The notes beneath the pieces are model-generated. The model was not told the origin of the DNA, searched no databases, and worked only from the letters and a program-made list of their open reading frames with translations. A program made the translations under genes and the position numbers. From Azolla caroliniana (lineage: Eukaryota; Polypodiophyta), in contig JBHGNT010000001.1 in the NCBI GenBank assembly GCA_043228905.1, positions 37,200,001 through 37,264,000 on the forward strand: a stretch of 64,000 nucleotides of DNA. The letters run 5' to 3'. Below are positions 11,189 through 27,590 of the stretch, in pieces (within the stretch, counting starts at the first letter, position 1; each line of letters starts with the position of its first letter).

Positions 11189-14100
11189 CTTCCATGTATT
11201 TCAAGCCTATTTAAATTTTGACTATGCTAGATGTTGTCATCTTTGAGTGGATTTATCCCGACACTTTATTGAACATTTGCCCAATATACTGATAATATGG
11301 ACTAGTACCAAGGATTTTTGGATCAACATACTTGTTTCAATAAATCACGCTTTGTTGATGTGATCATTATCATAAGCAATTGCAAGCAAAATCAAATGAG
11401 CAACTCATCATTGCACCTAACACGAAGAGGAATTTCTTGGATGTAAGGAGCATTTTTTTTGTTAGTGTGTCAAATTCAAACTTTTTAATCTTTAATTGTG
11501 GAGCGTTGAAAAGATTTAGCAAAAAGTATCTGTAAAGGCAACTTTTGCTTGTAGTGCATTTCTTGTATTCCTTAACATGGATATATGACAATTGACCTAA
11601 AAAATTCCGTATATCATTACGTGGAAAACATGTGAAAATTCATCTGAAATTTATTCCTTTCAAGGTTGTTGCCTTTGTTTTGTTTCCTTCACTTGGGGTT
11701 CTAATTGAATGATTAACTAAAGAATAATGCAATTTGAATTTCATGTTTGGGGTTGTTGAAAGAAGCCAAAATTGACATGCATATTTTCCACAAGGCTAAC
11801 AAAAAAAGTGGGCTAATTTGTAGTTATTAAGTTCCACTAGAAAAGTAGCTTAATTTGGAAGTACATTTCACAAATTTTCCCTTGATAAAATTGAAGTAAC
11901 ATTTCCGTTGAATTTTGGTATCAAGAGAGACTTCTAAGGTCCACCCCAATTTTTAAATGGAGGGCTGGGGTTGGTAAGCTTTTTCGAGTGGCTGAGATAA
12001 AGATGTTCTACTAGCTCCGATTTCAGAATTTCAATTATTATATGAATTTCATTAACTTTATGCTAAATCCTATCATGATAATGAATATAACTTGTAAGAA
12101 AATAGTCCTTATAAATTTATAGCATTGAAAAATCGACAAGAATTATGCTTATAAAATAGTTGTCTGCGCATTATCCAAGTTTCGAGTTACAAAATCTGCG
12201 GCAAACATTTGCATCTAGATGTACGAGGCTTCATATATGTTCTACATTTTGACACTTGAGATCCAAATAACATTCTCCCGATGCAATTTCTGTAGATGTT
12301 GTGCACATACTTTTCCCTTGCAATGTCCAACTTTCAGACCACCATACCATAATGTATGTTTGGCACTCTAAAGGCAACAAGATTGTTAAGTTTATCAGAC
12401 CTTAGAATTTGCCTCCAATACGATGGTTGTAAACTGCTTGTGCATTGCATTGGCCATCTCAAATCAGCCTAAGAGGCTTTGTACCATGCATCATGTTGTT
12501 AATTAAGCTTTCCTTCGGGCAATGCCAATTGCGGAGAGCTTTAGATTGATTGCCATGATGGGCCCTTTTTCTTGGTCCAAGTGTAATGCCTCCTCAGATT
12601 CATACAACAGGCGAAGGAAGATATGGTGTTTCATTGTAGCATTTATCTTATTTACAATGCACATGTTAGACGCAACCATAGCGGCAGACAATCCTTCTTG
12701 CGTTCCTTGCATGCTTGTGTCATAAAGAAGCTCCTATTATTGGAAGTCCTCCAAGTCAAGCTCCACCTTTCTCTGAGCTTTGGTGCATAGGTATAGTGGC
12801 GCGCGTGCCTAATTCTTCTCCATTGTACCCAAAGTGCTTCATTGTAATCCTAAACTGCGGTTTGTAGCTCTAATTTTAAAGTCTCACGAGCCCTTCAATG
12901 GCCTTGACATTGATATTGACTCAACCATCATGGCAGACACCCTTATTGCATTCTTTGCATGGTAGTGTAATCCATGGCAAACATTATTTTCTGTGATCGA
13001 TTTGCATTTTCCTCGGGTCTTGATGGAGGAGATTAGGGGTGCCATCCAACCCCCACAACATGACTCCCTTTTTTAGAACGTGAGTTTTTTGTACTTCATT
13101 GGAACATTGTAATATGAGGCTCAAAGTCTAGGGCTAATATCAATTACTTTGGATTCAATTTAAAGGTATTTGTTGTTTTATTCAGGAATGTAGATTCCAC
13201 ATTGCAAGTCATCGATCACTGTATCAACGTTGTTCTTGTTGTTTGAGTTTATCGAATCATCTAGTGTTTTAGGTTTTTTAAATGTTCACCCATCTTGTGG
13301 AGCCTTCTACTAGAGAGATGATTGCTTGTGTAGTACAGAAAATGACTCCAAAAATGTCACATAAAAAAACCTAAGAAGCAATCAAAAGAAGCATTCGAAG
13401 TGAAGCAAATGAAACACAAAAGAAACCCTAAAACTGTAACATGAACAACATTGAACACCCTATAATAAAACAAGAGACCATGCAACAAAAAACACTAAAA
13501 TGCAATTAGGAACTCTAAAACAAACAAGAATTAGAATTAGAATTTGTATCATCCATAAAGAGGCCAATTTTGACATATGGGACCAAAGTATACATGTGTT
13601 CTTGATATGTGTTTCCTTCCTAAAAAGAGGTATTCATACATTGAAGTAAAAAACCTCTTCGCGTGAATATATATATTTATATATAGAGAGAGAGAGAGGG
13701 AGAGGGAGAGGGAGATGGGGTCTATAAGACAAATCATCATTACAAATTAGGGAATTCATGTTATCCGAACTGAAACAAAAAATAGCACAATCACTTTAAT
13801 GCACAGAGTGAAACGATATAGTTGATAGTTTGTGAGCTTGAAGTGCATAAATCACATGAGTGAATTGAGTGTTTTACAGGTCATGGTATCCCGGGATCAT
13901 TGGTGTAAACATGAAGCTGAGAAAAATTTCACAAACTGAAACTTGGTGTCCTTTTGCAGATAAAAAATGGTGATCAATGATCTCCATGATTTGCTGATTG
14001 TCAAATAATACCTTATTCCATTAGTCAATTTCAAGGGGTATACACTACCAGAAAGTAGAAAGTTTTTTATTGTAAAGCCATCATCAAACCCCATTATCAC

Positions 14101-15170
14101 ATGCATGCACCATGATCCTTAATGTCCTGCTGTTGCCATTACCATTGATGATTTGAATGCCTTACCTGGCATTGTTCAAATCTGGTCAACGAGATTCACT
14201 CTTCAGAATAATGTTTTCACATCATGGTGGCATGTTAATTCAGCTCACATTACCTGACATAGGCTGGAACCTTGCTATAATAATCAGTCATAAACATCAT
14301 GAATAGCAAACACTTTCTTATTGAATATGCGTAGGCTTGACGAGGCCATATTCAAGTACTATAAGCATTGGCTAAGAGTGAAATATATTTAACCACCTCA
14401 ACCAAAAAAATTATTGTTCGGGAGCTTTGTTCTACATTGAAGCAACGTTGTAGGAGCACGTTAAGAGAGGATGAGCATATACGTAGCATTTACTATGGAC
14501 GTGGCATTTGAGGAATCCTATATGTCCACAACCAACATCGAGAGGATAAGACAACTCGTATTGTATTCTACTTGATAACGGTGGGTTGGACTGCCATTTT
14601 TGGTGAACCCAAGGTGGGCAAGAATTATGCTCTCGACCTGTCTGGCCTTCATACGCACCTTGCACAAGAACTTAAAAAAACCACAGAAATGAATCTAATG
14701 CATACTTTAACACCATTAAATTACAAAAGAGAGTTGAAGGTTTTCTCTTCAAGCATTATAGAAGGAGCCACAGGCAATCCTACAGAATGATTGCACCAGA
14801 AAAGCCAAAATGGAAGATGGACTCATTCACGCAAATACCCTTTCACACATGTACCCTCATCTTCCCATCCAATCAAATGCCTCCTTTCAAGTCGCTACTT
14901 CCAAACATAATAGCGATTTCCAAAGAAAATCATCAGCAAAAATAGTTGACTCATTTTGTCCAAATATAGTGCGATAGTAGGGAGTCTGAAAGTCACCAAT
15001 TGTGGTAGAGTAGCATCGAGTGCCTACTTCTGATCCGGCTATGTGACTTAGGCATCAGTTCCAGTCTCTTTGAAGTTTGTCATCACCTGTCCTGACCACT
15101 CCAACAGAGTAAAAAGACCGTATTTATGTGCTAATGACAAGATCTCATATTTTTCAGTAAACTTTGCCAT

Positions 15171-18299
<3,129 letters not shown>

Positions 18300-18307
18300 T
18301 TTATCCC

Positions 18308-19469
18308 TCTAGGCTCTTTGGTACCAAAATAATGTTAAGAAAACATAAGTATGAGAACACAGTTTTCCATTTACCCAACCAATAAGCAGTATTCCACTTA
18401 ATGATATCATTAAGATGCCTTTTGTAATGCTTATAGACACCAACTACACAGAAAGATCCTGCAGAACAAGGATAGTGTAGTACACTTCCTATTGTACAGT
18501 GTTACCTCCATAACATCCTCCAAGATTCTTATTGTAAGAAGTTATCGCTTTCATAAGCAAATTATGGCAGTGTAAATGTGAATGTGATCTATGGATCTCA
18601 TATTCATCATAAAACCCTGAATCTTTTATCGTCAGAAGTTTTAGTTTTCAGTGGCAAATTATAGAAATTTAAAAGTTCTTCATATGGCCTATGTATATAA
18701 CAAAACCCCGTAGCTGTTAGTAAAAGAATTGCTGCGACATTTTATAATGCAACATGGAGATCTGAAGATGATAAATCCAACAATTTCATCAAATTACTGT
18801 AAAACTGGGGCTATCAGAGACGTCAAAAACTCTAAAATTGACCTGAGAGTTTGGACATCCAAGAACAGAGCAACCATACCCCGATAAGGGAAGTCTTAAG
18901 AGTGTGGAGACCCTAATTCAAGTCAACCAAGAAACAGAGAAAGGAGGCCACACCCGTAGGAGATGGGCTGAACTCTAGACTTTGAGCAGACATTGAGAAG
19001 AGCTTATAGACCCTAATTCAAATAAAGAAACGTAGACAGGAAGACATAACATTAGAAAAAACTAATCCAAAATCTATAAAGAGACCAAGAAGAAATCCTC
19101 ATAGGGGAGTGAACTTTGACTCAAAAACATAAGGCACCAGCAATAGGGACTTAAGTCTAGACTGTTAAAAAACGGGCAGAGGAACCCATAAACTCTAACA
19201 GAAGTGCGAGGGTAAAGAGATATTGGAGTCATAACATGAGCAAAAACGGATTCGAAATCTATGAAAAATCCGAGAGGAACATATAATAGGCGAGAACTCT
19301 AGTTCAGAAACAGATAAAGAAACACATCATAGGGAGAATGGGGGAAAACTAGCTCAAAAGAAGGCATGTATTAAGAAGGCGACAGTGATATAATTCAGAC
19401 GCAGACACTCACAACAGGAGAAGAACAAAAAGCTTAATTCAGAAACAGAGAAACCTTGATACAACAGGA

Positions 19470-19523
<54 letters not shown>

Positions 19524-19866
19524 TAAAACTCTGATTGAGAAGAGGAAAAAGGAACACGCAACATTAGAGAGAAGAGAACGTCCTAAATCAAAAGCAGGGA
19601 AAGGAACATAAAACAGGAAGGAGGAAACCGAGAAAGAGAAGCAAAAACAGGAGAAAAAACTGAAACCCCAAATTCAGAAATGGAGGAAGGAGCACACAAC
19701 AGGAGACAAATGAGAAAAAACCTAATTCAGAAACATCAAAAGAAGCAGACAACTGAGAGAGAATCTAGGAAGGGAGAAGGAAAACCCTAATTCCAGAAGC
19801 AGGGAGAACGACATAAGAAACCTAATTTAGGGTCAGTTGAAGTGGAGATGGAAGAAACGAGCTTAC
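18308..19866 (-). other. 5' UTR intron of the GSK3-like gene
   Basis: On the minus strand a leader exon ends GAACGCAGAAAG followed by GTAAGC (donor at 19866), and an acceptor CTAG lies just upstream of the ATG (exon resumes about 18307 or 18305). This gives a leader intron of about 1.56 kb. The interval is rich in repeated CTAATTC..GAGAA-like purine patches and contains a long GA tract. Leader introns are common in plant GSK3 genes; inferred from splice signals only. Confidence 0.6.
19473..19518. repeat. (GA)n microsatellite
   Basis: An uninterrupted GA run on the plus strand, hence CT on the kinase gene's coding strand, inside the presumed leader intron. Confidence 0.95.
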
Positions 19867-20004
19867 CTTTCTGCGTTCCCTCGGAGCTTCCTTGGTGAGA
19901 GAGAAGAAACAGTAGAGAAGAAGAAACACATAGAGAGAAAAACAGAGAGTGAGAGAACAGGGGTCAGTCTTACTTATTACGGGCTATAGCCGGTCCGCAT
20001 CTGG

Positions 20005-20038
20005 CACGTGAGAAAGACTTGTTCTGTCTTGGCACGTG
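20005..20038. promoter_or_regulatory. two G-boxes upstream of the GSK3-like gene
   Basis: TGGCACGTGA (CACGTG at 20005-20010) and TGGCACGTGCC (CACGTG at 20033-20038) lie 28 bases apart, about 140-170 bases upstream of the leader-exon donor on the minus-strand gene. They share the TGGCACGTG core. CACGTG is bound by plant bZIP, bHLH and BZR1/BES1 factors. Function here is inferred from position and spacing only. Confidence 0.5.
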
Positions 20039-20156
20039 CCAGCCGTAGAATAATTTGTTTGAATTTTCAATTCCAAAGCACAATCCTCTCATAGATTCCT
20101 TGGTGGAGAGTTGTGTGTGTGCACTGTGGCCCATCACCAAGGTAACCACGAGACTC

Positions 20157-20935
20157 CATCGATCAATCATTTTAAGTTCTCTCTCACAGAGACTCTCCAT
20201 TAAGCCCAGGAGTCTCTCCATCGATCAGGTTCTCTCCCACTGAGAGACCATTAAGCTCATGCGATGCACCGCATGATGATGTTGTTAGAAGAAATGCACG
20301 CCATGCAAACAATCCCACCTAGTAGACATGAGACACTCCACATGATACTTAGAAAGAAAGTAGCGTAGAACCTTGTTCACGAGGTTGTTTTATAGAGACA
20401 TGTAGGTCTTGCGTTAAATTGTTGCTTTAACTTTGTTTGTAAGGTTACTTGATAGACACCATAAGGTCATGATGCCTTCAAGTACTACTAAATTTTGCCA
20501 CACTTGCATTTTCAACCCCGAGAACATTCCATAATGGCTTGTGGCATTTAGAGAGTAGTGCAAGCCTCACTCATAAGAATATCTTATAAATACCATGAAA
20601 CCATTGCATTCAACCGCTACATTTGTAACAACATGTGGCACGAAGAAATTGGTATTAATGTTGTCATTTGAACTTGGATTCCAATAAGTCAACACTAGAC
20701 ATCGGAATTGATAATGAGGTTCAAATCTTAGTTTCAATACATTCCAAAGAATCAGGGTAGTAGTGACTTGAATCTAGTTTGCAATTGATTGCAAAACATC
20801 AAAGAGTTCAACCACTACATGTTGCAGTGAGACTTGGTTACTGAACATGCATTTGAATCTGGCTTGCAAAACGTCAAATAGTTCAACCACTACATTTTGA
20901 AGTAGCATGCCTTAGTGAGACTTGAACTCCTGTTT
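20157..20935. repeat. two short tandem duplications
   Basis: At 20157-20270, two copies of CATCGATCA...TTCTCTCtCAC/CACtGAGAGA..CCATTAAGC sit head to tail. At about 20770-20935, two copies of TTGCAAAACaTCAAAgAGTTC-type sequence followed by CAACCACTACAT and GTGAGACTTG sit head to tail. Both are diverged. Confidence 0.65.
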
Positions 20936-23840
20936 TGATGGATTGTTGTAAGTCATTATGTCTGACAACATTAGTAACATGTTTCGTGTAGAAAACCATA
21001 TTGATAATGAGATTTGAACCTGAACTTTGAAATATTCTTGAAAGTCTTTTTGTGTATGGCTACTTTACTATGCAGTGAGATTTGAATGGGGGTGTATGGG
21101 GGGGAGACTGTGTGTATGTGTGTGAGAGAATTGTTTGGAGATCGTTGGCTCCTTAGTTAGATGTATTTGATATGACATGCATGTAGTTTCGGAGAAGCGA
21201 TAGTAGAACAAAAAACATACACTCTATGACTCTACCCATAGAGTCCCAACATGAGCTATAGGACAAATAATGAATAATAAACACTCTCTCACATCTGCAA
21301 GGGGGTGTAACAGGTATGTGTGTGTTTATGTCCGCAAGGGACAACAAGAAACAATGGTACTAATATTTGGTAACCTTGGATCATTAGTTTGGTACATTTG
21401 ATATGACATGCATGTACTTTAGGATAATTGGTGTAGGACCCACGATGATCATAGGACTTAGCAATTATAACAAAGCACTCTCCACATCCTTAACAGAGAG
21501 AAACACACATGTGTGTGTGTGTGTATTTGGTTCCCATTCCCCACAAGGGCCAATACAAGCAACGAGGCTAACATTTGTTACACAATAGCAACATGAACCA
21601 TATGACTAACAATCGTTGCAAATCACTCTCTTCATGCCCATTGGGGGCCATATAACACATTCTCCCTGGGCATGTAAGTGGGAGTTTTTAAAAGGAAAAA
21701 CAATGATAGTGATGGTTAATCATGCTTTAGGAAGATGAAAAGTAAGGACAAAACATTAAGAAATCATAAAAGTGAATGTTTCCCACCAAGTTCTCATATT
21801 CATTGACCTTTACAAGTGCATCCATACTCAAACATCCTAAAATTTGAAGACAAGGACTCATTGAGCTTAGAGAGATTAAGGCTTTTGGAGATTAGGGACC
21901 TCTTGCTTAAGGAGGAGACCTTCAAAACTAAGTAGAGGAAGATATTTTTTTTACACATTTGGTATTTTACATTTTTAGAGTCCCTCTTTTCTCCTAGAGC
22001 TACACTCTAAAGTTTGTTTTGTATCTTAGGTGCAGTGCCTCTTGGTCCTCGATGTTGGCCTATGGTCCAATAATACCTCACATTGCAACATTTACATGGC
22101 AAGTCACTATCCCTCCATTCAAATTTAATGTCCTATTCGTTGAGTTGCATGCCAATTTGTCCCTATCAAACTAAAAACGATCCTTTATTTATCAAGGCCA
22201 AAAGGATGTTTCATAACCATCATATGGCCAATAATATGGAATGCCCTTTGGATTGTGGATTTAAGCAAGAACTATTCTAGATGGAAGAAGTGGCAAAGGA
22301 TGCGGGGCTACATAGTCAAGGGTGCAAAGCTTGGGGATGAATGAGATGATTGGGTCTTCTTCCAAAAAAATTGACACGTTTTTGGAGAATCAACAAATTC
22401 GATATTTGGGTATACATATCTCTCAATTATCTAGATACGATAAAGTGTTTAGGATTGAGTATAATTATATCTTAATTATCTTAAGTATGGTAGAGAGGTT
22501 AATGCATCCGCTTGAATCCTCCATCATGACCTCAATGTAAGAAAACTCTCCGAAGTAAGATGTGCACTTGAGGTAATAACACCTCATGAATGGTACACAT
22601 CAATTAGAGCAACTACGGCCTAGATGGAAGTGGGCATAGAAGCTAGTTCTGCCAATGACATAGCTAACAACAAGCAACCATCTATTGGTAAATTTAGCGT
22701 TCACATATTTTTGGGTGAAAAATTTCTTTTGGGGGGGACATTGTAGGTCCATTTATAGCAAAGTCATCATCCCATGGGAGTGTAATGTATTGCCACTCGT
22801 CATGTTAGATTGTGTAAATCATTGGAACTACACTATAAGTATTGAATAATGGAAAGAGAAGAGGGATTTATGGTATTATGGGAATGCACAACTTGTAAAA
22901 ATCAATAGTCATGATTAAATGGGATTTTGATGTGGTCCATTCAAGAACTGCATAGGAGTGTCATACCAACTATTGGAAGTGTTGAAGCACAAGTACAAGG
23001 AACCTTCGCCCAATTTTCAAGTTCATAATCAACAATGGCTCTCACTAGGAAGTATAGTTGGCCATAGCGTGGCCCTATCGCTGGCAGGCGTAGACTTCTT
23101 TTGTGATCAATATGGTTCTTTATAACCCATCAAAGGGCAAGTGTGGTTTTATAATGTGATAATATTTCCCACATCTCTCCTTCGATTGATTTTGAGCTCC
23201 AAAACTCTAGTTTGAATTATAAACTGGATATTCATTAAATGAACAAATTCCAAAAGAAATACTTAATCTACATTTTTTAGCAACATATATAGAATTGTGG
23301 TATTTCTCATAATTACTCTTATTTCTTACAAGAATTAGAAATTCACCATAGGCAAACTCATACATAAACTTCTACAAATCTTGATAAATTCCTATAAAAT
23401 CATGGTATTGTCTCATCATTTCTATTATTTCACAGATGAAATGGAACCCCCACCTCCCCTTCCAATAGTCGTGGGTAATGCAAGCCAGTTGTGTTTTAAC
23501 CTCCATGGTGAATGTGGACAAGATTTACTAAACAATAAAAAAGTTATGATTTACTGAAGGAGTGACCTCTCCCTCTCCCCCTCTCTCTCAAAGTGGCCGT
23601 GTCTCCTAAACTAGGATTTGTACCAAAATTTCCTTTGTGACTTTGGTCTCATACAACATCGTGGCATTTTTAAAGACCTTAATAACATGGCATCTCATTT
23701 CTCTCATAAGTCATGTTATTGGCTTCTCGAGCACAATAATACACTATCATTGTCAATGTCATTGTCAACATCATTATCATTATCATCGTCATTGTCGTCT
23801 CTTCCTCGCTCCCATTATAGGTTGCCTTACCATTAGGGGA
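20300..23840. other. intergenic region, no recognisable gene
   Basis: No frame resembling a known protein. The left half is built largely from local duplications; the right half (21.6-23.8 kb) is AT-rich with nothing identifiable apart from pyrimidine-rich stretches near 23565-23590 and TCAT/TTGTCA-like simple sequence at 23740-23800. Confidence 0.5.
21138..21590. repeat. about 228-bp tandem duplication
   Basis: Two diverged copies. Each has a TTGGxTCxTTAGTTxG(A/G)T start, then ATTTGATATGACATGCATGTA, a CACTCTC block, a TGTGTGTG run and a CAAGGG(A/C)CAA-type end. Copy 1 is about 21138-21365, copy 2 about 21366-21590. Confidence 0.7.
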
Positions 23841-23843
23841 CAA

Positions 23844-23865
23844 CTCCCTCCCTCCCTCCCTCCCT

Positions 23866-23927
<62 letters not shown>
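23844..23927. repeat. (CCCT)n followed by (CT)n tract
   Basis: About seven CCCT units run into about 27 CT units, ending about 310 bases upstream of the ATG of the histidine-rich protein gene and on its coding strand. Confidence 0.95.
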
Positions 23928-23928
<1 letters not shown>

Positions 23929-24235
23929 TCTCGACATATTGTCATCAACACGTGAGCTTACACCCTCCCATTTGAAAAGGAAACTAGTTGCTAAACGATC
24001 CATCACTTCCTATGCTCATAACAAAGAAGACGCTCAAACTCCCCACATGCATACATACATACATAAAGCATTAATTGTTTCTCTTAATTACACAAAATAC
24101 CCCCCTCTCATTTACTCACAATACATTATACCCCTTTTTCCTTCCTCTTTTTACTATCTACTTAACTACCCCTCCTCTCCCCGCTACTATGTATAATGTC
24201 ATTCCAATTCCCTTTCTATATTGTCTCTGCGCACC

Positions 24236-25951
24236 ATGTATGATGATCGCACCATAGACAACAACCATGAAGCTCTCCTCTCCACTCCGTTTACTACTGC
24301 TCCTTCCAGCCCTACAACAAGAGACAACGACAATCGTGGCCATGGCCATGGCCATGATCACGATCATCTTCTTCTTGATAGCCCTGATGATTTTGATTTC
24401 AGTGCCAGATCCTCTGATGCTGGTGGCTATGGCTATGCCTCCACCACCACTAGCCCTATGTCCTCTGCAGAGGATCTCTTCCTCAACGGGAAGATCAGAC
24501 CATTGAATAGCCGCCCGAATCCTCATCACCCAAAACTTGGTGCCTATTGTTCACATGATTACTACTACTACTACTACAACTCCTGCCCCTACTGTCCACA
24601 GTTACAGATGGGTAGCCATGAGAAGAGTGCATTGGACATGTTGAAGAGAAGCGGTCTGGAGATCCGAAGGCAAAGCCCCGGGCGCCTTGCCGACATCGTC
24701 CCCGACCTTCACCACGCAGAGATTTGCCACATCATGCCCGGTCACCATGGCGGTGACGACATCATCATGCCCAATCATCATCACTATGGGGGGAACATTA
24801 ACCACATCATGCCCAAAGATCCTCATGGTGGGGAAGCTGGCCATACTGTGCTCAACCGTCGTCGCGGACTCGAATTTTGCCATGTCATGCCCAATCATCA
24901 TTGCGGCAGTGAAGTTGGCCGCACCATGGGTGACCATCATCATGGTAAGATTGGCCACATTGGGCCCAATCATCACCCTCGTGGTGATCCTAATGACATA
25001 TTGCCCAATCATCCCAAAATGTCCAATCATCCTGTGAACATCGTGGCTAAGCATCACAATCAAGTTAACCACATTGAGCCCAATCATCGTGGTGAATTTG
25101 GCCTCATCATGCCCAATCATCCTCATGGTGGTGAAATTAGCAATGCCATGCCCAACCATCATGGTAATGAGAATAGCGCAAACTTTAGTGGTGAGGCTTG
25201 CCATGTCATGCCCAAATATCGTGGCAAGCTGGGTGACATCATGTCCAACCACTGTGGCGAAATTGACCATGTCTTTCTCAATCATCATGGTCGTGAAATT
25301 AGACATTGTGGTGATGTAAAAAACACCAATATGCATCCCTATGATGATGACGATAATGATGTAAAGGACATCAATATGCATCCGAATCATCACGGAGATA
25401 TAAAAGGCATCAAAATCCATGGCCATAATCATCATGGTGATGTAAAGAAGAACTTCAATGTGCATCCCCATAATGCTCATTATCATGGTGATGTAAAGAA
25501 GAATATCATTGAACACCATCATAATAATCATGCCTCTCTTCGTCGACATATCGAAGCTGAGACTTGCGGTCGAAACATCCACCTCCACACACATAGACGA
25601 TCAAGGTCTCTCTCTCCCATGAAGGTAATCTACAAAGATGCATTTACCAATATGGCCCCTCCAAGGTTCTCTTTTGAGAGTCTTATTTACACCGGCTCCC
25701 ACGATCATAATAATGCACCCAAACCTATTAAGAGAACTCTCAAAGATCTCCTTGGGGACAACAAAATGCATGGATGTGATAACCATATTGTGTTCTCTGG
25801 GGCTCATCATGGGTGTGCATCCTCTCAAAGGCCCTTAGGCGAGGTCACAAAGAAGAGAACCTTCATTCCATTTGGAGGTAGCTTGTTGGCATGCCTTGGA
25901 TTCACAACCAAAAGCTATAGTTCCATGAAAGGTCTTCAAGTCCTAAAATGA
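24236..25951 (+). CDS. histidine-rich tandem-repeat protein, unassigned
   Basis: A single-exon 571-aa frame. The ATG at 24236 is used because the longer frame begins at a TTG (24221). Parts: residues 1-60 carry TPFTTAPSSP and a GHGHGHDHDH run; 73-90 SPMSSAEDLFLNGKIRPL resembles the SP-x-SADEL/IF-x-NG-x-I-x-PL motif of small plant regulatory families (MAKR or DUF1645 type); about 159-435 is a degenerate repeat with about 50 His by my count; 436-571 is non-repetitive with RRSRSLSPMKV (454-464) and a basic end. The repeat has two forms: GE-x-x-H-x-MPNHHGG (about 160-355) and HHGDVK-x-x-N-x-HPHN (about 358-430). No signal peptide or membrane segment is evident. Metal binding is possible from His content but unproven. 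The long frame with conserved ends argues for a real gene; expression unknown. Confidence 0.75.
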   Translation: MYDDRTIDNNHEALLSTPFTTAPSSPTTRDNDNRGHGHGHDHDHLLLDSPDDFDFSARSSDAGGYGYASTTTSPMSSAEDLFLNGKIRPLNSRPNPHHPKLGAYCSHDYYYYYYNSCPYCPQLQMGSHEKSALDMLKRSGLEIRRQSPGRLADIVPDLHHAEICHIMPGHHGGDDIIMPNHHHYGGNINHIMPKDPHGGEAGHTVLNRRRGLEFCHVMPNHHCGSEVGRTMGDHHHGKIGHIGPNHHPRGDPNDILPNHPKMSNHPVNIVAKHHNQVNHIEPNHRGEFGLIMPNHPHGGEISNAMPNHHGNENSANFSGEACHVMPKYRGKLGDIMSNHCGEIDHVFLNHHGREIRHCGDVKNTNMHPYDDDDNDVKDINMHPNHHGDIKGIKIHGHNHHGDVKKNFNVHPHNAHYHGDVKKNIIEHHHNNHASLRRHIEAETCGRNIHLHTHRRSRSLSPMKVIYKDAFTNMAPPRFSFESLIYTGSHDHNNAPKPIKRTLKDLLGDNKMHGCDNHIVFSGAHHGCASSQRPLGEVTKKRTFIPFGGSLLACLGFTTKSYSSMKGLQVLK

Positions 25952-27590
25952 TGTCCATGGGAGACTTTACGATGATGGATTTGCAGGAAGGGAGTTTACA
26001 ATGATTCATTTGAGAGAGAATTGTATAGGTTCAATTTGGCATGGCACAAAGGTGTTTTTTAGCACATACAAGCATTGGGCTTTTTGGTATGTATCCCATA
26101 CTTGACTATGAAAACATTCCATTCAATCCTTACAATGTCAAAATCCATAGTCAATGTAAAACTATTGAGGTTATGTAGACTTCTATGGAGCTGCATCTAG
26201 TGACAAGCTTGTATTCATAATCATATACAATGCTAGTTTATTAAATGGATTGGAATGGCATGACCTATTATATTTCACGACTTGGATTTACCCTCACATT
26301 CTTGTATATTGTACCATGTTCTCTATGAGAGTTGTTTTAATCGGTATTTATTATCCGTCCAGCTTTGAATCCTTATTGGAAAGATGTTTATAAATATGAC
26401 AAAAGGACATCTAGACTATTTTCTTTGAAGTAATGTTGTTGTCAATTCCCCTATATTATACAAGAAATGCAATATGCTCCTTATGTTGCTCATGCCAAGA
26501 TTTACTATTGATGTCATAGTGGTCACCACCTCACTTATAATACACCACATTTTGACAAGTCATCTCAATGGTGTTTCATCCCAATGTGTTGATATCGCCA
26601 ACTACACCATGTTACCAAACAAATCACAAATTTGGTCTTTATTGATCACAAATATATCCTGACATTATAGATGATGATTGAGCACACAAAGCAAGACGAT
26701 GTTAATCATCCATACCACAAATACACACAATAAGTGGCATTGTTCCATAAGTTCCAACCTAGCATAGTAAGCTAGAACGACAAAATACTTTGAGCATGTT
26801 CTCAACAAGTTTGGATAAGAAATTTTTTATTTTGGAAAGGATATTGAATGCATGCTTAGAAAGGAATAAAGAAGCATTTTTTTTCTAAGAAATGTTTTTG
26901 GTGAGGGAAATAAATAAATTGATCATTGATATCTAGATGGGTAGTATAAAATATGATACCTTTTGCATCCTTAATGGTAGTCATTTTGTATCTGGTTTTG
27001 CTTAAGAAGTTTCCCTTGATCAATAAATCCAACACGTGAGATGATGTTTTTTTTAAAGTCTTTATGTAACAAAAATGGTGTATATGTTTCTCTTTAGTCT
27101 CCACATGTAAAGAACCCCTCAATATCACAATCTATGTTCGTCATCTTATGCCAAGAAACTTTGTCAATTGTAATTCAGCTAGCAAAGTGATTAGAAGAAT
27201 GTAAAACATTGTATGATGTATCCAAGACTTTTATGTAGTTGAGATGCTTTGCAAGAACAAATGCATATATTTTGATGTGGTCTCCAATGTACGTACTTAA
27301 AAATCACATGTATGTTACTATTACATTTAAATTAATATGGCAAAGTGCAAACAATATTCATCCTCTAAGCGAATAGTGAAAGCATTTATGAGGAAACATT
27401 TACTATTTCTTCTCTAGAGAACCTTGGTTTTCTACTTCAGGTAATAATGAATAGGTGTTTTTACTTTGATGGTATTGTTGGGAATTGAACCCTACAATGA
27501 CATTTTTTGCTATGATTTGGCAATGCTTATAGTACCATCAGCATATGGATGGGTGTCCATTTAAAGAACTTTTAATCCATTCCTCCAATA

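Larger units (their letters stand above)
7700..15170. other. intergenic region, no recognisable gene
   Basis: AT-rich DNA without a frame that resembles a known protein or a convincing exon series on either strand. Contents that can be named are a TG run (10032-10051), a LINE 3'-end remnant (11056-11188) and an AG-rich stretch at about 13685-13712. The right-hand few hundred bases should hold the 3' UTR of the minus-strand kinase gene; no clear AATAAA was found on that strand. Confidence 0.5.

Noticed and set aside
24221-24235. Upstream extension of the histidine-rich protein
   Set aside because: The extended frame begins with TTG; the first ATG in frame is at 24236.
24602-25594. 330-codon antisense frame rich in Met/His/Ile opposite the histidine-rich gene
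   Set aside because: It is the mirror of the CAT/ATG-rich repeat; the sense frame is longer and has non-repetitive ends with recognisable motifs.
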